From: Brevibacterium sp. JSBI002
GTDB lineage: Bacteria; Actinomycetota; Actinomycetes; Actinomycetales; Brevibacteriaceae
NCBI RefSeq assembly: GCF_026013965.1
Contig: NZ_CP110341.1
Location: 1,860,001 to 1,924,000, forward strand
Length of the DNA: 64,000 nt
Direction of reading: 5' to 3'
Both the position numbers and the translations under genes were made by a program. Shown here in pieces: positions 17,295-26,085 of the stretch (the stretch's first letter is position 1; every line of letters starts with the position of its first letter). Under the pieces are notes generated by a model. The model made no database searches. It was not told where the DNA came from and saw only the letters and a program-made list of their open reading frames with translations.

Positions 17295-17337
17295 GTCATG
17301 TTGGCGTCATCATGTGTCATCTTTCGTCACACGTGTG
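17295..17337. promoter_or_regulatory. Four helically phased GTCAT/C repeats before metY
   Basis: GTCAT begins at 17295, 17306 and 17316, and GTCAC at 17326: intervals of 11, 10 and 10 bp, one DNA turn each. The last repeat runs into the 10-bp palindrome CACACGTGTG (17328-17337). They lie about 100-140 bp upstream of the metY start, between it and the dnaE2 stop. I read them as a cooperative regulator site for the metY-metX operon; the protein is unknown. Confidence 0.45.
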
Positions 17338-17349
17338 CGGCGCCGACGA

Positions 17350-20300
17350 TCAGCGGAAGTTTCGCGCCTTCGTCGGCAGCTGCACCTCGAGGGGGATGAG
17401 TTTGTGGGCGTAGAGGCTGACCACATCTCCCCCGCGCTGGATGAGTCCGGTGACGACGAGGGCGTTGCGGGAGGTCGCGACCGTGCGGAAGCGTTTCATC
17501 AGCCCGGCCGTGGCTACGACGTTGAGCATCCCGAATTCGTCTTCGAGGTTGATGAAGGTGATCCCCGAGGCGGTGGCCGGGCGCTGCCGATGGGTGACGA
17601 TCGCGGCCACCGTCATCCGGGTTCCGTCTGCGGCGGCGGCCGCATCCGCGGTCGATGAGTATCCGCGGGCGCGAAGCGTCTCGCGCATCATCTCCGTGGG
17701 GTAGCCGTCGACGGTGATCCCGGTGGAGAACAGCTCGGCCAAGGTCGTATCGAAGGCATCCATGACCGGCAGGCTCGGAGCCGAGTCCACGCTCGCCGTT
17801 CCCGGCAGCAGCCCCGGGTGGGCACCGGCGACTCCCCCGGCCAGCCACAGGGCCTGCCGTCGGTCCAGGTCGAATCCGGACAGGGCCCCGGCCGTGGCCA
17901 GCGATTCCAGGGCCTGCTTGCCGATGCCGGTGCGTTCGGCCAGGTCCGCCACCGAGGTGAACGGTGCATTCTCGCGTTCGGTCACGATCACCTCGGCGAA
18001 GGAGCCGACATGCGCGACCGTGTCCAGTCCCAAGCGGATCCCCAGCTCCCCCGCCGAGGCGGTGTCCCCATCCCCCGCCTCTGCGACCCGTTCGAGGTCC
18101 GTGGCCGCTTGGGACCGGCGGATGTCGACGGGCAGGATCGGCACTCCGTGCCGGCGGGCGTCGGCGATGAGCGACTGCGGGGAGTAGAAGCCCATCGGCT
18201 GGCTGCGCAGCAGTCCGGCGGTGAAGGCGGCGTGGTGATGGTACTTGAACCAGGCGGACTGATAGACGAGGTTCGCGAAGCTGATGGCATGCGATTCGGG
18301 GAACCCGTAGTTCGCGAAGGCGGCGATGGTGGCAAAGATCGCCTCGGCGGTCTCCGCGTCGACTCCGCGCGCACGCGCTCCGGTGCGGAACTTCTCGGCG
18401 AGTTCGGCCATCCGCTTCTCCGACCGGCGGGAGCCCATGGCCTGCCGCAGCCGGTCGGCATCGGCCCCGGTGAACCCACCGACGTCGATGGCCATCTGCA
18501 TGAGCTGCTCTTGGAACAGAGGGACCCCGCAGGTCTGGCCAAGGACTTCTCGAGCAGCGGGTGGAGGTATTCGACCTCATCCAGACCCTGCCGTCTGCGG
18601 ATATAGGGGTGGACGGAGCCGCCTTGGATCGGCCCCGGTCGGATGAGGGCGACCTGGACGGCCAGGTCGTAGAACGTTCTCGGACGCAGCCGAGGCAGGG
18701 TGGCCAGCTGGGCGCGGGATTCGACTTGGAAGACCCCGATCGCGTCGGCGCGGCAGAGCATCTCGTAGACGGCTTCGTCGTCGTCATCGATCTCCGCCCG
18801 GTCGATGAGGACTCCGGTGTGACGGTGGACAAGTCCGACCATCTCGTGCAGGGCGGTGAGCATGCCCAGACCGAGCAGGTCGAACTTGACCAGGTCCATG
18901 GCCGCGCAGTCGTCCTTGTCCCACTGGACGACGGTGCGGTGGCCCATCGTCGCCTTCTCGATCGGCACGACTTCGCCGATGGCACGGTCGGCCAGGATCA
19001 TCCCGCCGGAGTGGATGCCCAGATGGCGCGGTGAGCCGAGCAGATCCTCGGCGACCTTGAGCACCGGCGCGGGCACCGGTGAGTCCTCGACATCGGGCAG
19101 GCTCGACCACCGGTTGCTCGACTTCGAGAACGCATCCTGCTGGCCGGGGGCATAGCCGAGGCTGAAGGCGGCGTCCCGAATGGCCGATTTCGCACGGTAG
19201 GTGATGACATTGGCGACCTGGGCGGCCCGGTCGCGGCCGAAATGGTCGTACACGTATTGGATGACCTCTTCGCGGCGGCCGGATTCGATGTCGATGTCGA
19301 TGTCCGGGTACCCCTTGCGGTCCGGGGACAGGAACCGGTCGAAGAGCAGTCCGTGTTTGACGGCGTCGACGGCGGTGATGCCGAGGACGTAGCAGACCGC
19401 GGAATTCGCCGCCGATCCCCGCCCTTGGCAGAAGATGCCCATATTGCGGCAGAATTCGGTGATGTCGAAGACGATGAGGAAGTAGCCGCAGAAGCCCAGT
19501 TGGGCGATCATGTCCATCTCCCGGTCCAGCTGCTCCCAGGCCCGCGGGTGCTCTGCTCGGGATCCGTAGCGGGTGCGGCCGCGTTCGGCGATGAGGCTGC
19601 GCAGATACGTCTCTCCCTCGGTCTCATCGGGCATCGGCGCCTTCGGCAGGTCGGGGCGGGCCGAGGAGAGGACGAAGGAGCAGTCCCGACCGATCCGCAC
19701 CGCATTGTCCACAGCTTGCCGAGGGAAGCGTGCGAGCATCTCCTCACCGGTGTGGATGCGTGCGCTCGCCGTCGCCGGCAGCCATCCGGCCAGTTCGTCC
19801 AGGGACTTCCGCGACCGCACCGAGGCGCGGACCTGAGCCGACTTCCACTCGGCCCGGGTGGCGAAGTGGACGGCATTGCTGGCGATGATCGGCAAGCCCG
19901 TCCGCTGGGCCAGATCGCCGAGGTGGCGCAGCCTATCGTCGTCATCCGGGGTTCCGTCCCGGCTGAGTTCGACGGCGACCCGGTCGGGTCCGAAGAGTGC
20001 GGTGAGTTCGCGCAGAGCGCTGAGCCCGCCGTCATCGTCGCCCAAGGCTCGTCGCAGCGGTCCTTTGCGACAGCCGGTGAGGATCATCCAGTCTCCGTCC
20101 TCGGCCGCGAGTTCTTCGAGGTCGAAGAGCGGACGGTTCTTCTCACCGCGCAGGTTCGCCTCGGTGATGACCTGAGAGAGCTGGTGGTAGCCCTCGACGC
20201 TGCGGGCGAGGACGAGCAGGTGGGTGGCATCGGGGTCGGTCTGTCCGGGGATCTTCTCGGCCAGCCCGATGGACAGTTCGGAGCCGAACACGGTGTCCAG

Positions 20301-20765
20301 TCCCGCCTCGTCGGCGGCATGGGCGAAGCGGACGGCACCGTAGAGTCCGTTGTGGTCGGTCAGCGCCAGGGAGCTCAGCCCGGCGGCGGCACCGGCGGCG
20401 ACGAGCTCTTCGGGGTCGGAGGCTCCGTCGAGGAAGCTGAACTGGGAGTGCACATGCAGCTCCGCCCAGTCGACCTGCTTCCGCAGCAGTCCCGGTCCGC
20501 GGTTCGGCCCCTGAGCGCTGCCGGCGCCAGCCGACTCCTGATAGCGGCTGCGTCCGTCCGAACCGCCGGGGCCGACCGAGACTTGGTAGCGGGCGGGGCG
20601 GGAGAACGCAGGGGCATCGGAGCCGTCGGCATGCTTGTCGACAGGCTGTTCTCCTGCCGAGTTCTCGCCAGCAGGCTGTTTGTCCGCCGGGGAAGACCGG
20701 ATGTCCTTGCCTTCGAGGCGGCGCGCCAGCTTCGACCACGGTGTGCGTGGGTTCGAGAATCCCAT
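17350..20765 (-). pseudogene. dnaE2: Error-prone DNA polymerase DnaE2, frameshifted
   Basis: The C-family polymerase of the SOS mutasome, about 1138 residues if repaired. It begins MGFSNPRTPWSKLARRLEG and then has an unusual Ser/Gly/Pro-rich insert of about 60 residues. The PHP domain follows (ELHVHSQFSFLDGASDPEEL), then the polymerase core (GYPDIDIDIESGRREEVIQYVY, FQVESRAQLATLPRL, IRPGPIQGG). At HPLLEKSLA the frame breaks; one missing base near 18536 restores AKTCGVPLFQEQLMQMAIDV and the rest (FPESHAISFANLVYQSAW) to the stop at 17350. It is the third gene after imuA'-imuB. The shift is either a sequence error or a disabled polymerase. Confidence 0.93.
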
Positions 20766-20812
20766 CGGGGCCTCCTCCTCTCAGATAGGGTCGTTGGTCA
20801 GCAGGCTGCCGG

Positions 20813-22438
20813 TCAGCGGTAACGGCCGGTGAGGTACCACTGACCGCGCTCTTTGCTCAGCAGAAGGGCACGGCCGGCATCGGTGACCACCTGCAGCCGG
20901 GTGCGGTAGACGGCTCGGTTCGGGTCCCACCACCCGGATTCGATGGGCCAGGAACCGGAGTAGTCGGTGATGGCCTCGGTCTGCCCGGTGGGGAATCTGA
21001 TCGTCGCCGGGGCCGCGCCCAGCCCCGAGGGGCGTGCTTCCACCGGTGAGCCGTCCGCGGCGAGCACGTCGACGGCGGAGTGTTCGACGGTCGTCGGACG
21101 GGGTGCGTGCAGAGCACCGGGCCAGGGAGCGTCAGGGCTGCGTTCGGGGACGGCCGCCTGCTGCCACGGGGTCCACAGGTTCGTCTCTGCCGGGTCCCAC
21201 CCGCCTTGGATGCCCGGAACCAGGACGGCATCGGGACCGAACAGTCCCTGCAGACGCTCGAGCGTATGGGTGATCTGCCCGGTGTTCTCGTCGAACAGGC
21301 TGCGTGTGGCACCGATCGGGGTGGTCAGTTCGGCCGCGATGAGGCGCAGCGCGATGATGCCGTCGTCGGAGAAGTCCTCGGCGTCGGGTGCCGGCTCGTC
21401 GACGATGTCGAGTTCCTGCGGGTCAGGCTGCGCCGTGCGGGGGTTCTGTCCCGGAGGCGAACCCCGGCCCACTCCCGCCAGCCAGCCTTCGGCCTGCCAC
21501 CGCAGGCGGTCGGCGATCGCATTCTCCTGCATGTCCTCGATCCGCCAGGTCCGGGACGAGGACTGGCCGCCCGCGGCATCGAGTTCGATCGTGATCTGGG
21601 TGCAGACCAGCCCCTGTCTGCGCACCTTGGCCAGCAGGTCGGCACCGAGCTGGCGGGCGAGGAAGCCGAGGGTATCGCTGCGGGTCGTCGGGGCATCGAG
21701 GTCGAGTTCGACGTCGAGCTGTTCGCCGCGGACATGATCGGCGAGCGGGGCTCCTGCCCGCCCGGAGGCCAGGTCGTGCAGATGCCGACCGAAGGCGCCG
21801 AAGCGTGCGTTCACATCTTTGGTCGCGAGGCGGGCGAGGTCACCGAGGGTGCGCAGCCCCAGCTGCAGGAAGACCTCGATCAGCGCGGTCGCCTCGGCGC
21901 CGGCGTATTCCAGGGTGGTGATCGGCTGGGCGGAGAGGAAGTCCACGGTCTGTCCGGGTTCGACGCGGCGCGCCTGTCCGGCGGCGAGGACCGCGGCGAA
22001 GACGGTGTCGGCGATCCCGGGGAAGAACTCCCATCCGGTGTCATCGACGAGCGCCGAGACCAGTGTCTCGACCGCATCGGCTTCGTCGGCGTAGCCGTGT
22101 CTGAGCGAGTCGAGAGGGATCGCCAATGTTCCCGGGCTGAGCAGGGTGAACCGTGCGACGAGGTTGTCGAGGGCACCGACTCCAGCACTGAAATGACGGT
22201 TGTCAGCCTCTTCGTCCCAGACCGCGATATGGGCTTCCGGACAGCGATATCCCACGGCGCGTTTGTTGTTCCCGGCGGTGATTCCGGCGGCGCGGGCCGG
22301 AGCATCGGCGGCGATGACCTTGCCGGCGTGGAGGACCGCGACAGGGCGGCCCGGTGCGATGTCGTGTTCGACCGCGGCGGCCACCGCCGGCCAGTCGGGA
22401 ACGGTGAGCACGAGGGTGCGGCCGGACTCATCCGACAT
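20813..22438 (-). CDS. imuB: ImuB-like inactive Y-family polymerase
   Basis: A 541-residue member of the DinB/Y-family polymerases lacking the canonical acidic active-site motifs: where active enzymes have an SxDE stretch it reads IPLDSLRHGYADE. ALDNLVARFTLLSPGTLAIPLD and TLEYAGAEATALIEVFLQLGLRTLGDLARL (helix-hairpin-helix) are recognisable. In mycobacteria ImuB is a non-catalytic adaptor that links DnaE2 to the sliding clamp. The ATG overlaps the imuA' end by 11 bp, and dnaE2 starts 47 bp downstream. It is therefore the middle gene of an SOS-controlled imuA'-imuB-dnaE2 cassette. Confidence 0.9.
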   Translation of the reverse strand: MSDESGRTLVLTVPDWPAVAAAVEHDIAPGRPVAVLHAGKVIAADAPARAAGITAGNNKRAVGYRCPEAHIAVWDEEADNRHFSAGVGALDNLVARFTLLSPGTLAIPLDSLRHGYADEADAVETLVSALVDDTGWEFFPGIADTVFAAVLAAGQARRVEPGQTVDFLSAQPITTLEYAGAEATALIEVFLQLGLRTLGDLARLATKDVNARFGAFGRHLHDLASGRAGAPLADHVRGEQLDVELDLDAPTTRSDTLGFLARQLGADLLAKVRRQGLVCTQITIELDAAGGQSSSRTWRIEDMQENAIADRLRWQAEGWLAGVGRGSPPGQNPRTAQPDPQELDIVDEPAPDAEDFSDDGIIALRLIAAELTTPIGATRSLFDENTGQITHTLERLQGLFGPDAVLVPGIQGGWDPAETNLWTPWQQAAVPERSPDAPWPGALHAPRPTTVEHSAVDVLAADGSPVEARPSGLGAAPATIRFPTGQTEAITDYSGSWPIESGWWDPNRAVYRTRLQVVTDAGRALLLSKERGQWYLTGRYR

Positions 22439-23207
22439 GGCTGATCACCTGCCGCAGCTGTGTGATCGTCGACCACCGAGGATCGTCGTCCGTGTCCGTG
22501 GCCGGATCTGTGCCCAGATCCGTTGTCGGGGCCTTGGACGCTCCGCCGTCTGCCACCACTTCCAGCGTCCCCGCGGGGACGCTGGCGGGAGTTCCTGACG
22601 GTCCCGGCAGCAGGAACCGGTGGGTTCCCGTCTGTGAACGAGCACGGACGAGGCAGGACTGCAGACGGCCGTGACCGTGTTCGGCACCCGACCAGCGAGT
22701 GTCGGTGATCTCGATCTGCTCCGTGCTGCCGGAAAGAGGTCGGAGGCTGATGAGGCTCATTCGTCGTTCACGGATCTTCGCCAGGAGTCGGGACCGTTCC
22801 GACGCGCTCGGGGCGAAGCCGGGGTCGACGAGGATGATGTCGAAGGATTCGATGAGGATCGACGCCACTCGCAGCCAGTCCTCACCAGGGGTCGCGAGGT
22901 TGACGAAATGGTCGAGATCGACACCGAGGTCGGCGATCGAGGACACGGACGGTTCGCCGAGCCCGATGCCGGCACACCACTTCTGTTCCCGGGTCGCCGC
23001 AGCGATCGTCGCCAGGCCGCAGCTCAGCGACAGCTCACCGGTGACGGTGACGAGTTCCCCACGCGGCAGCCCGCCGCGACGGAACAGCGGAGAGAGCACA
23101 GGATCCACCGGATGGGGTGGGATCTTGTCGAACAGTGCCGCAGCGGTGGAGATCCCCGTCTCCCGACTGAGCTGTTCGATGACCGGTGCTGCTGACATGA
23201 CATCCAT
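22428..23207 (-). CDS. imuA': ImuA'-like RecA-fold protein
   Basis: A 259-residue protein with a degenerate RecA-like fold. LFRRGGLPRGELVTVTGELSLSCGLATIAAA takes the place of a Walker A region but has no GKS/T, and FDIILVDPGFAPSASERSRLLAKIRERR resembles a Walker B strand. This is typical of the accessory ImuA'/SulA-like protein of the DnaE2 mutasome. Two starts are possible: ATG at 23207, two nt after an SOS box, or ATG at 23198 (MSAAPVIEQL). No strong ribosome binding site is present for either, so translation may be leaderless or coupled to a short upstream frame ending in TAATG. Confidence 0.85.
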   Translation of the reverse strand: MDVMSAAPVIEQLSRETGISTAAALFDKIPPHPVDPVLSPLFRRGGLPRGELVTVTGELSLSCGLATIAAATREQKWCAGIGLGEPSVSSIADLGVDLDHFVNLATPGEDWLRVASILIESFDIILVDPGFAPSASERSRLLAKIRERRMSLISLRPLSGSTEQIEITDTRWSGAEHGHGRLQSCLVRARSQTGTHRFLLPGPSGTPASVPAGTLEVVADGGASKAPTTDLGTDPATDTDDDPRWSTITQLRQVISHVG

Positions 23208-23380
23208 TATCGAACTGATGTTCTAAATTGGCAAGATTCAGACAACAGCTTCGCCTTCCCGGGCGTGTCGGCATTCGACTTCGAGCCTTCATGCGGTAGC
23301 GAAACGAGGTCAAAGCCGCAGCACTCACCGCCGACTCCCGGGTCGGCCGCCTCCGCCGCATTCGGCTCATCGTCTCTCAT
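23207..23380 (-). CDS. Candidate 57-residue small protein upstream of imuA'
   Basis: This short frame starts at ATG 23380 after a very good ribosome binding site (GGGAGGGGAGCGCC) and ends in TAA that overlaps the imuA' ATG (TAATG). The product begins MRDDEPNAAEAADPGVGGE, has one CC pair and a Lys/Ser-rich second half, and no family is recognised. Position and ribosome binding site favour a real leader or coupled gene. Against it, the SOS box lies inside its 3' end, so imuA' could be transcribed without it. Codon-level evidence is thin at this length. Confidence 0.3.
   Translation of the reverse strand: MRDDEPNAAEAADPGVGGECCGFDLVSLPHEGSKSNADTPGKAKLLSESCQFRTSVR
23210..23225. promoter_or_regulatory. 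SOS (LexA) box of the imuA'-imuB-dnaE2 operon
   Basis: TCGAACTGATGTTCTA matches the actinobacterial LexA operator TCGAAC-N4-GTTCGA in 11 of 12 arm positions. It lies 2 bp upstream of the imuA' ATG at 23207. The downstream genes are known LexA regulon members in other actinobacteria, which supports the call. Confidence 0.8.
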
Positions 23381-23631
23381 GGCGCTCCCCTCCCGCGGCC
23401 GCTTCGGCCCTCCGGTCCGGCGATCCCCATGACCACCAACCGGGCCCCCCCCCACTCTAGGGTTCGGCACTGACGCGAGAATTCGAGCTAAGACAGTCTG
23501 CAGCAATCGATCATTGCCGAGATTCGATTGAGTTTCGTTTCTCCAGGTGACCGGACTCAACCATATGCGTCTGGCCGATTGCCGAACTCGCCCTTACCTG
23601 CCGTGTCAGCGCCGACGGGTAGGGTGACGTC
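23226..23631. other. Intergenic region between imuA' and the methyltransferase gene
   Basis: About 400 bp without a secure gene. It holds the candidate small frame on the minus strand (to 23380), a run of nine C at 23445-23453, and a TAGGGT hexamer (23620-23625) 6 nt before the methyltransferase ATG. A longer minus-strand frame (ending at 23207, starting at 23560) crosses the C run and looks like noise. Confidence 0.5.
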
Positions 23632-24300
23632 ATGACTGACGAAGCCCGCATCCGCGAAGCGGCCACGCGTGACTCCTATGATGCGATCGCCCGGACCTAC
23701 ACGGACTGGGTCGCCGATGAGCTCACCGCCAAACCGCATGACCGCGCCGTTCTCGGGGCCTTCTCCGAGCTCGTCCTCGGCACGGGCTCAGCGGAGGTCC
23801 TCGACATGGGCTGCGGGCCCGGTCGCATCACGACGTTCCTCGCCGCACTCGGACTCGAACCGCGCGGACTCGACCTCTCCCCTGCCATGATCGAACTCGC
23901 TCAGAGCCTCTATCCGATGCATCAGTTCGACGTCGGGTCGATGACCGCCCTGCCCTATGCCGATGAGTCCTTCTCCGGTCTCGTCGCCTGGTACTCGACG
24001 ATCCACGTCCCGGACGATGAGCTTGTCCTCGCCTTCGCCGAGGCGGCCCGTGTCCTTCGTCCGGGCGGCTGGTTCCAGCTGGCGTTCCAGCTCGGGGACC
24101 GGGTCGATCATTTCTCCGATCTCGCCGGCTTCGGCGTCGATCTCAACTTCCACCGCCGCTCGATCGACGACGTGCTCACCGCGCTCGAACCGCACGGCTT
24201 CATTCCTGCCACCCGCATCGAACGCGAACCCGACCGGACCGGTCGTTTCCCGGAAGCGACCAGGCAGGGGTACCTCCTCGTTCGTAAGGCCAGTCTCTGA
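23632..24300 (+). CDS. Class I SAM-dependent methyltransferase
   Basis: A 222-residue Rossmann-fold methyltransferase. EVLDMGCGPGRITTFLA is motif I (SAM binding, about residues 56-72), ARGLDLSPAMIELA-like motif II follows, and FSGLVAWYSTIHVPDDEL plus VLRPGGWFQLAFQ correspond to motifs III and IV. The substrate cannot be told; the family includes ubiquinone- and antibiotic-type methyltransferases. TAGGGT ends 6 nt before the ATG, which implies a leaderless transcript. The next gene, trmL, is 20 bp downstream with its own ribosome binding site. Confidence 0.88.
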   Translation: MTDEARIREAATRDSYDAIARTYTDWVADELTAKPHDRAVLGAFSELVLGTGSAEVLDMGCGPGRITTFLAALGLEPRGLDLSPAMIELAQSLYPMHQFDVGSMTALPYADESFSGLVAWYSTIHVPDDELVLAFAEAARVLRPGGWFQLAFQLGDRVDHFSDLAGFGVDLNFHRRSIDDVLTALEPHGFIPATRIEREPDRTGRFPEATRQGYLLVRKASL

Positions 24301-24320
24301 GGTGAGAAGATGAGGGTGAT

Positions 24321-24785
24321 ATGAACATCGACATCGTCTTCCACACTCCCGAGATCCCCGGCAACACCGGAAACGCCATCCGGCTCGCCGCGGTCACCGG
24401 AGCCCATCTGCATCTCGTCGAGCCCCTCGGCTTCGACCTCTCCGACGCGAAGCTGCGCCGAGCCGGTCTCGACTATCACGACCTCGCCCATGTCACCGTC
24501 CATCCTTCGATCGACGAACTCTGGGGCCGCCTCGGTGAACGTCGGGTGATCGCGTTCAGCACGCATACGGACAATTCCTTCGCCGAGGTGGACTACCAAG
24601 ACGGTGATGTCCTCCTCTTCGGGCGCGAGTCGACGGGACTGCCCGACGAAGTCGTCAACGACGAGCATGTGGATATGACAGTGCGGATCCCGATGCTGCC
24701 GGCACGCCGTTCGCTCAACCTGGCGAATTCGGCATCCATCGCCATCTACGAAGCCTGGCGTCAGCACGGCTACGCGGGCGCCTGA
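24321..24785 (+). CDS. trmL: tRNA (cytidine(34)-2'-O)-methyltransferase
   Basis: A 154-residue SPOUT methyltransferase of the TrmL/YibK type that methylates the ribose of the wobble base in tRNA-Leu species. N-terminal HTPEIPGNTGNAIRLAAVTGA, central LLFGRESTGLPDE and C-terminal IPMLPARRSLNLANSASIAIYEAWRQ form the trefoil-knot SAM site, and the length is that of the minimal family. GAGGGTGAT precedes the ATG. It sits between the SAM methyltransferase and pdxK on the same strand. Confidence 0.93.
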   Translation: MNIDIVFHTPEIPGNTGNAIRLAAVTGAHLHLVEPLGFDLSDAKLRRAGLDYHDLAHVTVHPSIDELWGRLGERRVIAFSTHTDNSFAEVDYQDGDVLLFGRESTGLPDEVVNDEHVDMTVRIPMLPARRSLNLANSASIAIYEAWRQHGYAGA

Positions 24786-24830
24786 ACCCGCGTAGACTTC
24801 TTCGCGAACGCTTTACCAGAAAGGACCACT

Positions 24831-25655
24831 ATGACCGCAAAGGTGCTCACTGTCGCCGGATCCGATGTCTCCGGAGGAGCCGGACTCGAAGCCGATCTGA
24901 AGATGTTCGACGAATACGGGGCCTTCGGCACTGCCGTCGTCACCTGCATCGTCACTTTCGATCCCAATGACGGGTTCGCCCACGTCCTCGAGTTCATCGA
25001 GCCCGAGGTCGTCACCCGTCAGCTCGAATCGACGCTGGCCGTGCACGAGTTCACCGCCATCAAGTCCGGAATGCTCGGCTCCGTCGACTCGGCGCTGGTC
25101 CTCGCAGAAGAGCTGAAGACCAATGATCTGCCGTACGTCTTCGATCCTGTACTCGTGTGCAAGGGCGCAGGCACCATGGTCGATCTCAAGGATCTCTTCG
25201 TCGAGAACCTCGTGCCTCTGGCCACCGTCGTCACCCCGAACCTCGAAGAGGCCGCGACCCTCGCCGGGGTCGATTCCATCGACTCCGTCGAGGGCATGAT
25301 CGAGGCCGCGAAGATCATCCACGGCCAGGGCGCGAAGAACGTCGTCGTCAAGGGCGGAGCACGGCTGACCGGGGACGATGCCATCGACATCCTCTTCGAC
25401 GGAGAGACCGTGACGACTCTGCGCTCGCGCAAAGTCAACAACAAGCTCGTCAACGGTGCAGGATGCTCCTTCGCCTCCTCGATCGCGGCAGGAATCGCCA
25501 CCGGTCTCGACATCAAGGACGCCGTCGTCTCCGCGAAGGAGAAGGTCGCTCACGGAATCGCGAACTGCCTCGACAACGCCACCGGCGTCGCCTCGCTCTA
25601 CCATCCGGCGTCACGAGTGAGCCCCTCGCCCGAGGTCTCAGTCACCGTCGACTGA
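24831..25655 (+). CDS. pdxK: PdxK/ThiD-family kinase (pyridoxal or HMP kinase)
   Basis: A 274-residue ribokinase-fold enzyme phosphorylating pyridoxine/pyridoxal or hydroxymethylpyrimidine. It begins VLTVAGSDVSGGAGLEADLKMF (substrate site), has KSGMLGS, FDPVLVCKGAG, TPNLEEAATLAG and VVVKGGARL. At the C-terminal anion hole the catalytic residue is Cys (NGAGCSFASSIAAG) rather than Asp. With the earlier VCKG Cys this recalls the dual-Cys pyridoxal kinases of Gram-positives, so PdxK is favoured over ThiD. AAAGGA lies 7 nt before the ATG. A strong palindrome follows the stop. Confidence 0.85.
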   Translation: MTAKVLTVAGSDVSGGAGLEADLKMFDEYGAFGTAVVTCIVTFDPNDGFAHVLEFIEPEVVTRQLESTLAVHEFTAIKSGMLGSVDSALVLAEELKTNDLPYVFDPVLVCKGAGTMVDLKDLFVENLVPLATVVTPNLEEAATLAGVDSIDSVEGMIEAAKIIHGQGAKNVVVKGGARLTGDDAIDILFDGETVTTLRSRKVNNKLVNGAGCSFASSIAAGIATGLDIKDAVVSAKEKVAHGIANCLDNATGVASLYHPASRVSPSPEVSVTVD

Positions 25656-25668
25656 ACATCGGTGCTTC

Positions 25669-25694
25669 GGCTGCGTCCCCGCGGGGACGCAGCC
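25669..25694. terminator. Palindromic hairpin after pdxK
   Basis: A perfect 26-bp palindrome (GGCTGCGTCCCCG and its complement, no spacer) begins 14 bp after the pdxK stop. No T-tract follows, as is common in high-GC terminators. Confidence 0.65.
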
Positions 25695-25742
25695 AGTCAC
25701 AGTCGGGACGTCGCATCAGAGTCAGTCGGCTTGCAGACGGCA

Positions 25743-25779
25743 AATCGCCCCGCACACCTTTCCGGTGTGCGGGGCGATT
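25743..25779. terminator. Terminator of rpmE2
   Basis: AATCGCCCCGCACACC (25743-25758) pairs with GGTGTGCGGGGCGATT (25764-25779) around a 5-nt loop, a perfect 16-bp stem. It starts 29 bp beyond the L31 stop codon on the minus strand and can also serve the pdxK side. Confidence 0.75.
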
Positions 25780-25807
25780 CGTATGAAGCTGTTGGGAACG
25801 CCCGAGA

Positions 25808-26062
25808 TCAGCGCTTGCCGAAGCCCTTGTAGCGGTCCTTGAACTTCTCCACGCGGCCGGCGGAGTCGAGGATGCGCTGCTTGCCCGTGTAGAACGGGTG
25901 CGAAGCGGACGAGATCTCGACGTCGATCACGGGGTAGGTGTTGCCGTCTTCCCACTCGATGGTCTTCTCGCTCTTAGCGGTGGAGCGGGTGAGGAACTTG
26001 GTGCCGGAAGCCAGATCGTTGAACACGATCGGCGCGTATTCCGGGTGGATGTCCTTCTTCAT
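25808..26062 (-). CDS. rpmE2: 50S ribosomal protein L31 type B
   Basis: An 84-residue ribosomal protein, [20 protein letters not shown] onwards, with the [24 protein letters not shown] signature of the type B form. No CxxC zinc motif is present, so this is the zinc-independent paralogue that in many bacteria is induced under zinc limitation. The ATG at 26062 follows AGAGGTAAGAAA; the frame extends upstream to 26113, but those residues are not L31-like. Two tight palindromes lie 25-50 bp upstream of the start and are candidate operators. Confidence 0.95.
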   Translation of the reverse strand: MKKDIHPEYAPIVFNDLASGTKFLTRSTAKSEKTIEWEDGNTYPVIDVEISSASHPFYTGKQRILDSAGRVEKFKDRYKGFGKR

Positions 26063-26085
26063 TTTCTTACCTCTGCTGAATTCTT

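Noticed and set aside
17195..17320. N-terminal extension of MetY from ATG 17320
   Set aside because: The extra residues are not MetY-like and would cover the repeat region; the ATG at 17197 has its own ribosome binding site.
17198..17349. SAM riboswitch or McbR site before metY
   Set aside because: I looked for SAM-I/IV cores and for TAGAC-N6-GTCTA and found neither; the phased GTCAT repeats are a better description.
17327..18985. Long minus-strand frame inside dnaE2 with Arg-rich translation
   Set aside because: It is an alternative frame of dnaE2 made open by high GC at third positions. It has no motifs or ribosome binding site.
23207..23560. 117-codon minus-strand frame upstream of imuA'
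   Set aside because: It crosses a nine-C run, has no ribosome binding site at its start and composition unlike coding DNA. Only the 57-codon inner frame has supporting signals.
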